A stretch of DNA of 64,000 nt, taken from positions 813,384 through 877,383 of the forward strand of contig MNCI01004872.1 in the NCBI GenBank assembly GCA_015680685.1, in the 5' to 3' direction. Positions 22,741-34,459 of this stretch are shown one piece after another. Every line of letters begins with the position of its first letter. Within the stretch, counting starts at the first letter, position 1. Source of the stretch: Gnetum montanum (Eukaryota; Streptophyta; Gnetopsida; Gnetales; Gnetaceae). The notes beneath the pieces are model-generated. The model was not told where the DNA came from and searched no databases. It saw nothing but the letters and a program-made list of their open reading frames with translations. The translations under genes were made by a program, and so were the position numbers.

Positions 22741-23528
22741 TGATGGGACGAGATATTGTGTCCTTTCCTGCGATATCGGGTACGCGATATCGTAGCCTGC
22801 CGCCAGTTCTATAAATAAGAGGCGGCTCTCCCTTGTTTCTCCATCTAGATCTAGACTGTAGCCAAACTCTTGCCATTTTTCCATTGCAGAGTTAGAATAA
22901 TTTCCATGTGCCCGCAATAGGAGTCCCAAAGTGAATGGATCTTTATTCGAGAAATTCTGTACCTGAGCACACAGTTGTGTACGAAAATAAAGATGAACTT
23001 TTGAATAAACCTTGTAGTGCATGGACTAAGCTAAATAGGACTTTAATTATTGTTAAATTTTTAAATGCTTTATTAGTTAATTAAATCTCTCTTAGCCCTC
23101 AACTCCTAGTTAAGTGCATTCAGTACGACCGCTTCAAGCACTTGCGTTATGCTTGGTAATCCTAGTAATGAATAGCGTTTGGTAATCCCAATAGCATTGC
23201 ATTAGTTCAGGGTGTGAAATGGCAAGTGGGGATGGATACTGATGCTAGAGTAATTAAGGCTTAGTTAGTTAAAGCTAGTTACTTAGTTTCTTCACCCTTT
23301 CCCTCATTAGCATAGGTGATAAAACATAAAAGATATAAAAATCACATGCCTCAAGCTTACTTAACCATACAACCATGAAAAATACAAGTAATCTTGGGAG
23401 GATAACGATTGATTAACCTTAGGTGTTCCATAAAGCGTGTAAGCACTTAGTCTGCGGAGTTCGACCGGATCGGGCGTGTAACGCTCGTATTCATATGGTT
23501 GAGTGTAGGGGTACCTCGCCACTCATCA
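22741..23528 (+). repeat. 5' LTR, GCGATATCGC family
   Basis: 788 bp, TGATGGGACG to ACTCATCA. U3 is only about 70 bp: decayed GCGATATCGC boxes at 22,770-22,793, then TATAAATA at 22,810-22,817. An AATAAA signal lies at 22,986-22,991. The 3' part carries TTGGTAATCCTAG and TTTGGTAATCC tandem blocks (23,153-23,189). Confidence 0.95.
22810..22817 (+). promoter_or_regulatory. LTR TATA box
   Basis: TATAAATA about 70 bp from the LTR start, directly after the palindromic boxes. The same arrangement recurs at 28,993-29,000, 63,809-63,816, 16,122-16,129 and 14,569-14,576. Confidence 0.8.
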
Positions 23529-23529
23529 T

Positions 23530-23547
23530 TGGCACCGTTGCCGAGGA
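23530..23547 (+). promoter_or_regulatory. Primer binding site, tRNA-Asp
   Basis: TGGCACCGTTGCCGAGGA immediately follows the 5' LTR. It matches the complement of the plant tRNA-Asp 3' end (TGGCGCCGTTGCCGGGGA) with two G-to-A changes. tRNA-Asp priming is usual for Athila-type and related Ty3/gypsy elements. Confidence 0.9.
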
Positions 23548-23674
23548 CTAAGTTGTTTGTGCACTAAGTAGAACATAGGAAATCATCCACATCGTTGGGA
23601 AGCTTAAATGAACCCTTGGGTTTAATCAGAAGAAAATTTAAACAACGGTCAATAGCACACCGAACGAAACTAAG

Positions 23675-25388
23675 ATGTCTTCTTCTCATAAAAGCACTTC
23701 ACCACCTAGGGATCACACAAGAGATAGTTAGCGGTACAACATACATAACCAAGAATTGCCAGTTCCTCAACAATTCAGTGTGGTATATATCCATCATGAT
23801 GAATATATACCTAACTGTACCTTTGTCTTCCATGAAGATGAACAACTGTGATGGAGAGACTTGGAGGGTAACATAGTGTTGCCTTCAGACAAAGCTGCCC
23901 CCAACATGCTCCTTTGTGCCCTTGCATGAATTGACATGTCGCAATTATACAATGAGTACGTTGCATGCGATTACAACATGAGGGACTACCATCCCATAAA
24001 AGCGCAACGTCAACGAGACTTATGGTAGGAGAGTCACCACACATCATTGAAGGGCAAAGACCTCAATAATGCTTCACCCATCATAAGAGAAGTTAAGGGT
24101 GGTGAACCTATCTCAATAGGTTCTCCACAAAATGATGTTTCCCCTCCTAACGATAGTGATGAGGTAGGGTATCAGAACCTTCACTTCATGATTCACAACT
24201 CTGGTTCTAATTCCCACGAACACCAAGTGTTCAATGAGGGAACACAAATACAATATAAGGACAAGCATTCTGATTGTCATCACGATCGGGGTGGAGATCA
24301 CTAAAGGGAAGGTAGGAAACATCATCATGGTGATGGTTCTTCTTCTTCTTCCCCTTCATCGCACCATTTACCCTCTCCTTCCACATCAGGACATAGTCAC
24401 CAAGAGCCCAACCGTGAAGATAAAGATAAGGATAAGAAAAATGAGAGACCTCGATGAAAGAGTCGAAAGCGAGGATGAGGGCATTCTAGGGAATAGAAGG
24501 GAAAGTAGGGAACCACGTAGGAATCATAGATACCATGAAAGAAATGACAATGATGAACCCCTACTTGCCACCTGAAGTATGTTAGATATTAGGAAGGCTG
24601 TGAGGATACCTACAAGGCATTAAAAAGATAGTTAGATCAAGAGACTAGACATGAATAATATCCCACGGTTTGAGGGGGGATACAATGTTGATCCGCAAAA
24701 TCATTTATAGGCATTCCACGATGCTTGTGCCTTGTAGAATATTGAAAACGAGTGGCAGAAGATAAATTTATTCCCTAGGACACTCATAAAAGAAGCAAAG
24801 AGTTGGTACTAGTCCTTAGAACCGGAATCCATTAGACGATGGAGTACGATGCTAGACCTGTTTAACGATAAATACCAAACGTACTCCAAAGTGTCCACCC
24901 TGCGTAAACTGATCCAAGGATGGAAGCAGGGTAATCACAAACCCTTGGATGCTGCCATGGGCCAATATTATGCATTGCTACATAGTTGCCCAAGCCATGG
25001 TTATGCACAACGGGATCAACTACACCATCTCGTAGATGGGCTAAGACATGAAACCAAGAGAACCCTTGGGACATATGCCCAAGGGAGATTATCTGAACTT
25101 AGGTTCTATGAAGTTTATATATTGTTGGAGCAAGTAGCTAAGGAAGAAGGTGAGCTACGGAAAAGAGAAAGCACAGAAGAGTATAACCATGATCCTTCCC
25201 TTCAAAAGAGGGAAGTAAGATTCTGTGAGGAAGAGGATGAGTCACCACTCAAAGAGTTGGTGAATAGAAAAACCTTGCCACTTCAAAAGTTAACAACCAA
25301 AGTGTTGGCTAAGGTAGATCAAATGTGGGACTCCTTAGATAGTATATTTGAAATTGTTTTGAAAATCATAGAGAAATCTAAGAAGTGA
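23675..25388 (+). pseudogene. Athila-like gag
   Basis: The frame opens at ATG 23,675 (MSSSHKSTSPPRDH), about 130 bp after the primer site. A hydrophilic His/Asp-rich segment follows (24,180-24,540), with one frameshift between about 24,300 and 24,440. The conserved capsid block runs 24,650-25,130: DMNNIPRFEGGYNVDP, NLFPRTLIKEAKSW, LHSCPSHGYAQRDQLHHLVD, GLRHETKRTLGTYAQG. This is the Retrotrans_gag region found in Athila-like elements. The last 180 codons (24,849-25,388) are fully open. Several stops replace Trp or Gln codons. No CCHC knuckle is visible. Confidence 0.9.
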
Positions 25389-26249
25389 AGTAGTGACCAT
25401 GATAAGAAGAACCGGAGAGATTCAGACCATGCACGTAATAAGGGTAAGGGAAAAATGACTATCACTGATGAGATTATGGACTCTGACATGGATAATGACG
25501 GTGGATTTGAGATCTACCAATATGACCAACCTAAGGGATGCTGCTCAATAATCTCACATCTACAAGAGTCCAGGGTGTATGCACTCAACCCAAGACATAA
25601 CAAACGGTAAGCACCCTGAAGGTTACCTTATCCCCAAGGTAACTCGAGGCAGTTCCACCAACTATTAACATATTATCCAAGTAGAACTCTACCACAACTT
25701 ATCGAGCAACACCAGCAGTGGCAACACCCACAGTCATGGGAGATTGCACTGCCTAGGCAACAATACCCTTACCAGCAACCAAACCCGTATGGCTATTACA
25801 TGCAGCATCCAGTTTCTCCAAGTGACTCTATGGGTCACGTAACCCCACAATGTCACTACCAAGTTTGGGAGTATTTTAAGACTCCCTCTCCTAGAAGAGA
25901 CACTCCACATGCATACCGTCCTCCGAATCCATCTGTATCTCTTACATCGATAGTTCCATTACCACCCACTCCAACTATGTAAGGGCAACTCCCCACTCAA
26001 TCGCAACAACGTAATTCTATGAGAGCTATACACCTTTAACCCACTTTGGTTCTAAAAATCATACAAAGAGAAGACCCTTCTTTAGAATCAACAGTCCAAA
26101 CAAGCTCTCACAACCACAAGCGGTTGAGTCTATGACCACTCCTCCATCAAGAAAGGCTTTGGAGCTCCCTTCAAACCAACAACAGAGCTCAACACACATG
26201 GTTATGTTAACACATACCATCACTGACTAGATAAAGGTAGGCCACCTTC

Positions 26250-26740
26250 CCAGGAAACTATCTAACCTTGGGAGTCCCTTAATCCACCTCCAAGTTGCTG
26301 GGAATGAACCACGTAAGGTTCTTCTTGACTTAGGTTCCAGAGTCAACTTAATATCACGAGAGATGTATAAAGCCTGAAACCTGCCTCCACTCAAGAAGAG
26401 AAATATTCAACTAGATTTGGCTGACCAGTCCATCACTATTCCCTAGGGATTGGTGGAGAACATCGTTACCACTATGTGTGGTTTGTCATACCCAGCTGAT
26501 TTCCTAGTGATAGAGGTAAACAGTAACAAAGGGGACTTCCCAATTATAATGGGGAGGGCATGGATAAGTACCATAAATGCATGCTTAGGAATCCGTGATC
26601 TTTCCTTGGAAATATCTAAGGAAAAATTTTATGGAAAGATCAAGAAGAAGAAAGTTCCATGCATCACATACAGTGATACAAAGGGTGATGACATGGAGGA
26701 ATGCTCAAAATCTCCTACATGCAACTGGTATGCCTAGGAA
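26250..26740 (+). pseudogene. Retropepsin-like protease of the gag-only element
   Basis: The frame gives LIHLQVAGNEPRKVLLDLGS (catalytic triplet DLG), then SRVNLISREMYKA, LADQSITIP, LSYPADFLVIEV and FPIIMGRAWIST. These are the consecutive blocks of an Athila-type aspartic protease, which cleaves Gag and Pol. The active-site Asp-Leu-Gly is intact, but stops occur after MYKA and ITIP. The part from 26,450 to 26,737 is open. It follows gag after about 0.9 kb of low-complexity sequence (Gln/Pro-rich, 25,680-25,990). Confidence 0.85.
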
Positions 26741-28923
26741 ATTAACATACAAAGGTATTTATATGTAGCAACCACACAACAAGAGAACACCCAGTGGTTG
26801 ATAGCTAATCAAGAGAGCAACCCACCAATATGCATAGAACTAACTGGGGGAACAACTTGCAACCACAACGAAAGCATAAATACATTGGAATATGAGCATC
26901 ACCAACTTTCAACTCTTAATCTAAAAAAATCAATTGGGAGAAGTTGGAAACTTCTAAAGAATTCAAATAAGCACTCATTATTTTGGATCTCTTCCTTTCA
27001 ATTTAGTCATGAGGGAGATGGCCACCTATGCTAATCATTTGAGGCCCTCAGTTCTTTTTAAGTTTTGTTTTACACATTTTTGTTTTGCACATTTTTGTTT
27101 TACAAATTTCTTTAACTTTTCTTGTTTTTTTTTTACAACATCATTCATACTTTTTCGTTTATTTGTGTGTGTGTGTGTGTGTATTTATCCATTTTGTTAA
27201 GTTTGTCACCCAATAAGTGCTATTAATGATGGTATGAACTATTTTCTATTGGTTGCTAATGTTTGGTTTTTACCTTTAAGTTAAGATGTTGATACTAAGG
27301 TATGGTTCTTTTGATATAACAGGAAATGGGTTCACATCATCCATGCATCCATAAATTTCTATGGTTTCTCTTGGCTTGGAATTGTACAGTCACCTTTCTC
27401 AATAATAAGAACTATCAACGAATCGATGACCGGGCATTTCTCAAACAAAGGAAGGACTCAAAAATTGAAAGGGGTGTGGCTTCAAGGGAACTTGATGCAT
27501 TTTTTTTGGCCATTCTCTTGGGTTCTTGGATGTTTTCTTCTTGAGTTTTCTTACATTTCGACGATTGCCATATTATTGAGAAGCTGAGTAAATAAAAATA
27601 ATAAGTCTTTGCATGGTGTGGTTCTCACGCAGAAAAAAAATGGTGAGAATTCAAAGCACACCCCTTAGATGAAATAATCATTTGGGCTACAAGCACTAGT
27701 TATGGAACTAAAATAAACATGTTCCCTCTAACTAAGGCCCTTCTCACTTCCTATTCTCTCCTCCTTCGTCTCATCAGAATGGTGGTGGCTCTTGGATGAA
27801 GGCATTCTTGTTACTTCAAGTGGATGGATTGGCTGAATGCATTAATGCGAAGTCACTAGATGTGGTTTGTTTGAGGCCGGACTTGGAATGGGATCTACTA
27901 AGTCACATTAAGCATTAAATACACAAGGGGCTGTACACCACCTTATTCTTGAGATTCCATTCCACTCTCTTTTCTCCATCCTTCTTTTCCCATTTATCAC
28001 CTCATTTCCAGTTATATCAGTAGTCCATATCTTGGTGGATGCATTGTTTTCTTTTTGGTAAATTCTTGTGATTAAGAATTTAACTCTTGTTTCCAAATGA
28101 CATTCCTAGAGCCTACGGACTCTTTGAATGTGGGAGTGTTAGGGCATTAAGGGCATGAGCCTACCTTGGGGAGGACCCATTGAAATTCCTATTTGGTGCA
28201 TCCATTAATTTCTTTCCCTTAACATTTTTGCAATCAACTCTATTTTTTTCATTTTCATCTTTGACATCCCTTTTTATCAGCATTTTCGTTGTCTCTTTTT
28301 CTTCATCCTTCTTATTCCTTCTCTTTTTCCATTCTCTCACTACCAGAGGTTTGCGATTAGTCATGGGGGTCTTGCTCCAATTTTTTTGATTCTCTCCTAA
28401 CCCCTACACCTCGGGTAGTCATCATTAGTATATCTCCAGAATCTGCATTAGCCATACCACAACTTAGCCAATGGACCTTTCACTGAAGCAAAGTATGAAC
28501 TGCATTATGATTCATTTACCCTTGCTAATATAAGACTATGTTATGTGTGTAGATGGCAATCATACAACAACGGATTGAACCTAGAGGGAACACTTGGAAT
28601 GGATTGGTGCTGAAGCAGTTATGCAAGGAACAAGATTGATGGCGTACTTACAGATGGACAATGAAAGGCGCAACCTGGGCATTGGTAGTAATATACTTCT
28701 TCTCTCTTTTCTCTTCTCTCTTAGCTACCAAATAAGGCCTGATGTCAAATGTATCAAGTGTTCTCTCTTGTTGTCGTGAACACTAGTTTTGTCATGTTCT
28801 ATAATGATGATCCGTTCACACGTCATCCCATTCACCATTAGTTCCATTCAAGTCAATAATCCCATACCTTCCCAATATTTTGTAAGGAACTCGAGGACAA
28901 GTTTTTATTTAGTCATGGGGGTA
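26741..28923 (+). mobile_element. Non-coding interior of the gag-only element, with 3' end signals
   Basis: No RT, RNase H or integrase motif is visible in any frame. A GT microsatellite lies at 27,163-27,182 and T/C-rich tracts at 27,050-27,130 and 28,250-28,340. Just before the 3' LTR the sequence AACTCGAGGACAAG (28,888-28,901) followed by CATGGGGGTA (28,914-28,923) resembles the region before the 3' LTR of Athila-like elements; the G-run probably serves as polypurine tract. Confidence 0.75.
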
Positions 28924-29710
28924 TGATGGGATGCGATATCGCGTCCTTCCCTACGATATCGCGTACACAATATCGTAGCTTGCCGCTAGTTCTATAAATA
29001 AGAGGCAGCTCTCCCTTATTTCTCCATTTAGATCTAGATCATAGCCAAAATCTTACCATTTTTCCATTCCATAGTTAGAATAATTTCCATGTGCCTGCAA
29101 TAGAAGTCCCAAAGTGAATAGATCTTTATTCGAGCAATTTTGTACCTGAGCACATAGTTGTGTACAGCAATAAAGACGAACTTTTGGATAAACCTTGCAG
29201 TGCATGGACTAAGCTAAATAGGACTTTAATTATTTTTAAATTTTTAAATTATTTATTAGTTAATTAAATCTCTCTCAATCCTTAACTCCTAGTTAAGTGC
29301 ATTCAGTACGACTACTTCGAGCACGTGCGTTACACTTGGTAATCCCAGTAATGAATAGCGTTTGGTAATCCGAGTAGTGTTGCATTAGTTCAGGGTGTGA
29401 AATGACAATGGGGACAAATACTGATGCTAGGGTAATTAAGGCTTAGTTAGTTAAAGCTAGTTACTTAGTTTCTTCACCCTTTCCCTCATTAGCACAGGCG
29501 ATCAAACATAAAAGATATAAAAATCACATGCCTCAAGCTTACTTAACCATACATCCGTGACAAATACAAGTAAGCTTGGGAGGACAATGATTGATTAACC
29601 TTAGGTGTTCCATAAGGCATGTAGGCACTTAGTCTACGGAGTTCGACCAGATCGTGCGTGTAATGCTCATATTCATATGGTTGAGTGTAGGGATACCTTA
29701 CCACTCATCA
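28924..29710 (+). repeat. 3' LTR, GCGATATCGC family
   Basis: 787 bp, TGATGGGATG to CACTCATCA, colinear with the 5' LTR. It keeps slightly more complete boxes (GCGATATCGCG near 28,933; CGATATCGCG near 28,952), TATAAATA at 28,993-29,000 and AATAAA at 29,169-29,174. Confidence 0.95.
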
Positions 29711-30022
29711 AGGTGCATAACTTTTAATTGAATTATGTTTGAGGCTAGTATGCAGTGTCAGACAGGCACAATGACAGCGTAGTAGTGTAGTCACAGTCTT
29801 TTGGATGTCTCGAGCGTGGTGCTAGCAATTGTGAAGGAGGATGAACCTACTGGGTTGGCAATTGTCATGCTATGCAGATGCAAGGAAGACTCTATCATGA
29901 TTCTTAGCCAGGTGTCAAGCTCGGGTGCTCAAGTGACGGAGTGATGAAGATGCTAAGAGTGCTCTAATGCTAGATGCTTAAAATGATTCATTGACCAACC
30001 ACTAGAATGCTGATTATTGGGG

Positions 30023-30030
30023 TATTTATA
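30023..30030 (-). promoter_or_regulatory. TATA box on the minus strand, Tat 2 LTR
   Basis: TATAAATA on the minus strand in the context CTCTATAAATACCCC, preceded upstream (30,060-30,100) by CCACGTGGC and CCACGT G-box-like motifs. No gene lies downstream, so it is best read as the U3 promoter of a retroelement LTR. Confidence 0.5.
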
Positions 30031-30479
30031 GAGCTAGTGTTGATGTGAGAGGTGAACTGGATGCCACGTGGCCTGGGTCCCACGTAGCATGGATGTAGAC
30101 AAGTCACGTTGACATGTTATTTTCAAAATGTCAAGCTTCAAGTGTTAAGCTCAAAGTGTTACACTCTGTAGGATAGGAATGGGGACTTAGAAACTATCAA
30201 ACTGTGACCACACTGCCCAAACTACATGTGCTAGAGTCTGAAGGACTACCATGTACCTACAAACAATGCCAAAAAAAATGCAACTTAGAGCCTACACTTT
30301 AGGACTACATCTTCCCCCTCTTCCAAGTAGGGTCAAGTGTAGGAACAATTTTAAGGATCAATGGAGATGCAAAAGCAAAGTAGACTGCTAGTTTTATCCA
30401 TCAAAGAATGTCAGAGCTGAAAATGAAAGTCAATGCTGAGTTCTGGGAGCTTCTAGAGGTATTTAGAGGAATTTCCCAA

Positions 30480-31170
30480 GTTTCATGCTATCTACGCTGC
30501 ACAGCGTGATGGAGCATAACATGAACACCTAGAAAATTTTTGCAGATTTTGACTTGTTACATTGTCTATGCTGCATAGCATAGTAGAGTTTAGCACCAAT
30601 ACTTCAATGAATTTTGCCAAAATTTACAATTTTTATTTGTGGCACATTGGCCACACTCTGGGGTGTAGTAAGACAAGCAACCTCGGAAGTCAAAAAATGG
30701 CCAAATGCATCTTCCATGTCTAGATAGCTTGATAGATTTCTTGTTCAACACTTAAAAAAAAATTTGGCCCTAAAACCTATGTCACCTTGGTTATGTTTTG
30801 TAGCATAGCAGAGTGTGACAGGCTCAAAAGATAGAAAATTTGCCAAACTATTTTTTTCCATCTTGAGCACTTTTGACAACCTCTAGCCTAGTACTTAGGT
30901 GGACTAGCAACTAAGACATATGTCATGCTAGACAAGCTAGAGAACATAGTGAGCTTGATAGTCCATGAAATAGAAAATTTACCAGACTATTTGGTCCATC
31001 CCTAGCAAATCTTGATCACTTCTAGCTTGACATTTGTGCAGACTAGCCATGGGAGTGTGTGCTACGTTGGCTGTGCTATGGAGTGTAGTAGGTAGACTTA
31101 GAAAAATTTTGCAAAAAATCAAGACTTCCAATGTGCTATGCTATCTATGCTGCGCAATGTGACACCAGAC
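30480..31170. repeat. Degenerate repeat block with CTATGCTGC-GCATAG cores
   Basis: Several loosely spaced units of about 130-160 bp contain a CTATCTACGCTGCACAGCGTGATGG or CTATGCTGCATAGCATAGTAG core, then AGAAAATTTTGC. The cores are imperfect palindromes around TGCTGCATAGCA. Unit borders are blurred by divergence. Confidence 0.55.
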
Positions 31171-32769
31171 TTAGAAAAATTTTGCTCAAGTTTTCACACT
31201 TAGATGAATCTATCATTGAACTACATGAGCCTAAATTTGGTGGTGTTTCATTGGCCCCTCTTTGTTGATGTTTGGAGGATTGGCCTGAGAGATGTTGATA
31301 AAGAATATGAAACACCATGATGAATAGGACACCAACACTATTTGTTAGTGCCTGCTTGGATAACACATCACTATACTTGAGAGTGCTAAGGCAATAAGGT
31401 ATAACATGGAGTATTTTAGGATAGTTGTGGGATGCAATGCCGTGGTGGCTTATCGCAAAATCAAGCTCCCTCATCAGAGTGCTTATGAGGGAGTCAATAG
31501 GCAGAGGTGTCCTACCCTTTGGATTTTAACCTCTTGTCAAAATGCTTCTGAGGTAATCGATCCAAGGTTGGACTAGTTGGGAAATAGCAACTGTACCATT
31601 TGACTTGGTCACTTGGCTTGTCCCATTTTCTTATTCTTTTTTTTTTATTTTTCTTTCACTTTTTTATATGTATTCCTTCCCCCCTTTTTTCATCATCATC
31701 ATTTTTCTATTATTTTTTTGTTACCAGGTGAATTGTATGTAGGAATTTTCTTAGAGACAACTACATCGCATCTATAGGATAGGTGTTTTCTCCCTGGGAT
31801 GAGTTGTGTTACATCTGTTTGGGGCTTTGACCAACCCAAAAAGGCTCCCCATCAGATGAGTTGCATTACGTCCATCATGAGTTCAATGGCTGACTACAGG
31901 AAAGGTTACATGTGCATTGGGGAAGCTTGCAAGGGATGTGGAAAATTACAAGATCAAGAGGTAGAGGTTAGTTTGGTTTAGGGGATAGTAGGGATGTGCA
32001 CTCTTAAGTAGCTAGGCAAGCCAAAGTAGATACATTGGAACAATGCAATGCCTTGCCATTGTGATGAAATGCATCTTTGAATGATGCCACTCAAGCCTCA
32101 TCCTACAAATGCAACATAGAAAAAATAAGAAAAATGACCATGTGAGATGAGGGCGAAGTCCTACTTGCTAGGAGCATTGTGAGGGTTGTGAGTGTTGCAT
32201 CAATTGCATGCAATGTCCAAAGCAAGAAGGCTAGTGCAGGCATTGACGATGGCAAGCTAGAAAGCTCTTGTAGCCACACCAAAGTGAGTACTTCAATGGC
32301 TATGGGCAATGGTGATGCAAGCGCTCAGGAATCCTCACCAAAGGAAAAAGCTAGGAAACTTAGCTGCAGGGCAAGGATCCATGCTCCCAAATGCTCTTCT
32401 AGACTTAGACAATGGTGAGGGCCAAAGGATGGTAGTATTGTGATTGGGTCATAGCACTACTAGGACTCTAATGAGTGTTGTTGACAGCAAGAGCTACGAC
32501 TAGAATGATTGGCAGTGGTGACGGTAGCTCTAGAGGGTTAGCAATATGCTAAGCAGCATCTCTGGAAGATTAGAAAGATGCTAGGAATAGTGATGTTACA
32601 AATGTTCTAGAGGGTTTTTTCTTAATGATGTGAACTTCATTTTGGAATTGTGATGTCCCACCCCATCTTGCTCAAGAGGTGTGGGCAGGTGATGGACGAT
32701 TGGAAGTATTCTCACTCGCTTGCTCACAGAACTATGTGTGTTAAGTTATAAATGCTGAAGTGCAAACCA

Positions 32770-33015
32770 AGTTTTAGGTCTTAGTAGATTTCCTATTGTG
32801 CTAGTTTAAAGGTCGTAGCAAACTATGTTCATAGTTTAAGGTCTGAGTGGACCATGATGTGCTAATTTAAGGTCCTAGTAGATCACTATGCTAGTTTAAC
32901 ATCGTAGTGGATAGTGGATGGCTAGTTTAAGGTCATAGTTGATCATGTTATGGGTGCTAGTTTCATGTCATAGCCCAAGGATTTTCTATGCTAGTTTAAC
33001 ATCATAGTGGATATT
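32770..33015. repeat. Tandem array of about 40-bp units
   Basis: Six or so units with consensus near GCTAGTTTAAGGTCATAGTGGA-CAT run head to tail. One isolated related unit (CAAGTTTAAGGTCATAGTAGACCATAG) lies at 36,112-36,140 on the other side of the Tat 2 coding region, as expected if both ends of the element once carried the array. Confidence 0.75.
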
Positions 33016-33069
33016 CTTCTTACCTTACTTGTGTTGTCGATGCGGTACTACATGTCAGGTGTAATATAA

Positions 33070-34140
33070 CTTTAGGTACAAATGGTTAACAAGATTGGCA
33101 AACTCATTACCATCTAGATCAGTAAGCTTGAAGGCTCCATTGTCATATGCCTTAGTGACAAAGAAAGGTCCTTCGAGTTGGCTGAGAATTTGTCTGTGGG
33201 CTCATGGACGACCTTGAGGACTAGGTCCCCTTTCTTGATTGGGTGTTGATGCTGATTGTGATGGTGCTTTTTCCATTACTTCTCTTGGTACCACTTGATG
33301 TGATCAAGTGTTTTGATGCACTCCTCCTCTATAGAGTCAAGGTCGATGGTTCTCAACTCATTATTCTAAACTTTATCAATGAAGCTCGAGAGGATCATAC
33401 AGAGCAATGAAACCTACAATTCAAGAGACAGCATTGCTTCAGATCCATACACAAGACCATATGGCATTTTACCTATTGTAGTTCTGCATATTGTTTGGTA
33501 GGCCCATAATGCATAAACTAATTGCTTGTGCCATCATTGCTTGCTATTTTTAAGCATCCTCTTTAGGAGGTTGATGATGACCTTGTTTGTAGCTTTCGCT
33601 TAACCATTCACCTATGGGTAGTATGTGGACAAGAAAGAGTGTTTTATGCCAAGGTTTTCATAGAAGGCTTTGGTTTCTACACTACTAAATTGTGGCCCAT
33701 TTTCTATGACTATAGTCATGGGGAGTCCAAACTAGGTCACTATGTTGTCAAGAATGAATTTGCAAACTTGCTGAGATGTTGTCTTCCTAAGGGGAATGGC
33801 TTCAAACGACTTTGTGAAATACTCAATTGTAGTAATGATGAAGTTGTATCCTGTGGAAGACTTAGGCATTATAGGCCTTATGATGTCCAACCCCCAATGT
33901 TAGAAAAACTATGTAATCTATGTAGTATGCAGTTCAGTAGTGGCACGTGCATTAGGTTTCCATGCCATTGACACACATCACATGTCCTAACCTTGGAGAC
34001 ACAATCACACTCTATATAAGGCTAGTAATAGCCTAAGCATCTAATTTTCACTACCATTTCCCTAGGAGCTATATGAACCCCACATAGTCCTTCATGGACT
34101 TAGTCAATGATCTTTGTGCTTCACTACCACTAATACAAGT
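33070..34140 (-). pseudogene. Tat 2 integrase, decayed
   Basis: Minus strand: the HHCC region (34,120-33,960, with MKDYVGFI-like, VRTCDVC-like remains) leads to the core (about 33,930-33,450) and a C-terminal block (33,200-33,070: LEGPFFVTKAYDNGAFKLTD, LDGNEFANLVN). The C-terminal block is colinear with that of Tat 1 (EGPFLVNNTYGNGTFKL), so both belong to one family. There are multiple stops and frameshifts. Confidence 0.8.
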
Positions 34141-34459
34141 TAACAATATTCCATCATAGGATCTACGACATAAGGTATTATCACCTATGAGGATGTACTA
34201 TCATGATCATTTTTATACTATGTCCTTTTGGGTAGATGTTAAATTGGAGGCATTCCTTAATATCTTCATATCACTCTTGGATGTAAGCTATAATTATGGA
34301 TGTGATGCTTGTTGTGCAAGTTATAGGTTCAGTGCAATCCACTATTGAAGCGGGCAAAGTGGAAAACATGTTTGGTGCTATGCTTAAGGCTAAAGTAGCT
34401 AGTGTGTTAACTATGGCATTTTCATTGTGGGAGATATGTTGGACATCTATGCTTGCAAA

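Larger units (their letters stand above)
22741..29710 (+). mobile_element. Complete non-autonomous LTR element, Athila-like gag+protease only (TR-GAG type)
   Basis: Two LTRs (22,741-23,528 and 28,924-29,710) bracket a 5.4-kb interior with a tRNA-Asp primer site, gag and protease but no RT, RNase H or integrase. The flanks are GGGTG (22,736-22,740) and AGGTG (29,711-29,715), a 5-bp target duplication with one change. LTRs start TGATG and end CATCA. By eye the LTRs differ at roughly one base in ten, mainly transitions, so the insertion is old. Such elements need enzymes supplied by an autonomous partner. It is inserted at the edge of the minus-strand Ty3/gypsy fragment. Confidence 0.9.
29716..33060 (-). 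mobile_element. Probable long 3' LTR region of Tat 2
   Basis: There is no recognisable protein. In the minus direction it follows the Tat 2 integrase (ends about 33,070) and shows an array at 33,015-32,770, a second repeat-bearing block at 31,170-30,480, then TATAAATA at 30,030-30,023 about 300 bp from the end. This matches the array-then-TATA order of the other Tat-like LTRs, and long LTRs are known in the Tat/Ogre lineage. Its edge at 29,711 is the insertion point of the 22,741 element. LTR ends were not identified. Confidence 0.4.

Noticed and set aside
22327-23022. 231-codon minus-strand frame taken as one protein
   Set aside because: Only the part below about 22,740 is Ty3 RNase H; the first 90 or so codons lie in the inserted LTR, so the continuous frame is an accident of insertion.
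24113-24328. Antisense frame over the gag of the 22,741 element
   Set aside because: Shadow of the His/Asp-rich gag segment.
28161-28389. Opposed frames, Lys/Glu-rich on one strand and Phe/Ser/Leu-rich on the other
   Set aside because: They come from a TTTC/TCTT-rich tract in the non-coding interior of the gag-only element.
30480-33015. Possible CRISPR-like array from regularly spaced repeats
   Set aside because: Units are diverged tandem minisatellites without constant spacers, in plant nuclear DNA with no cas genes.
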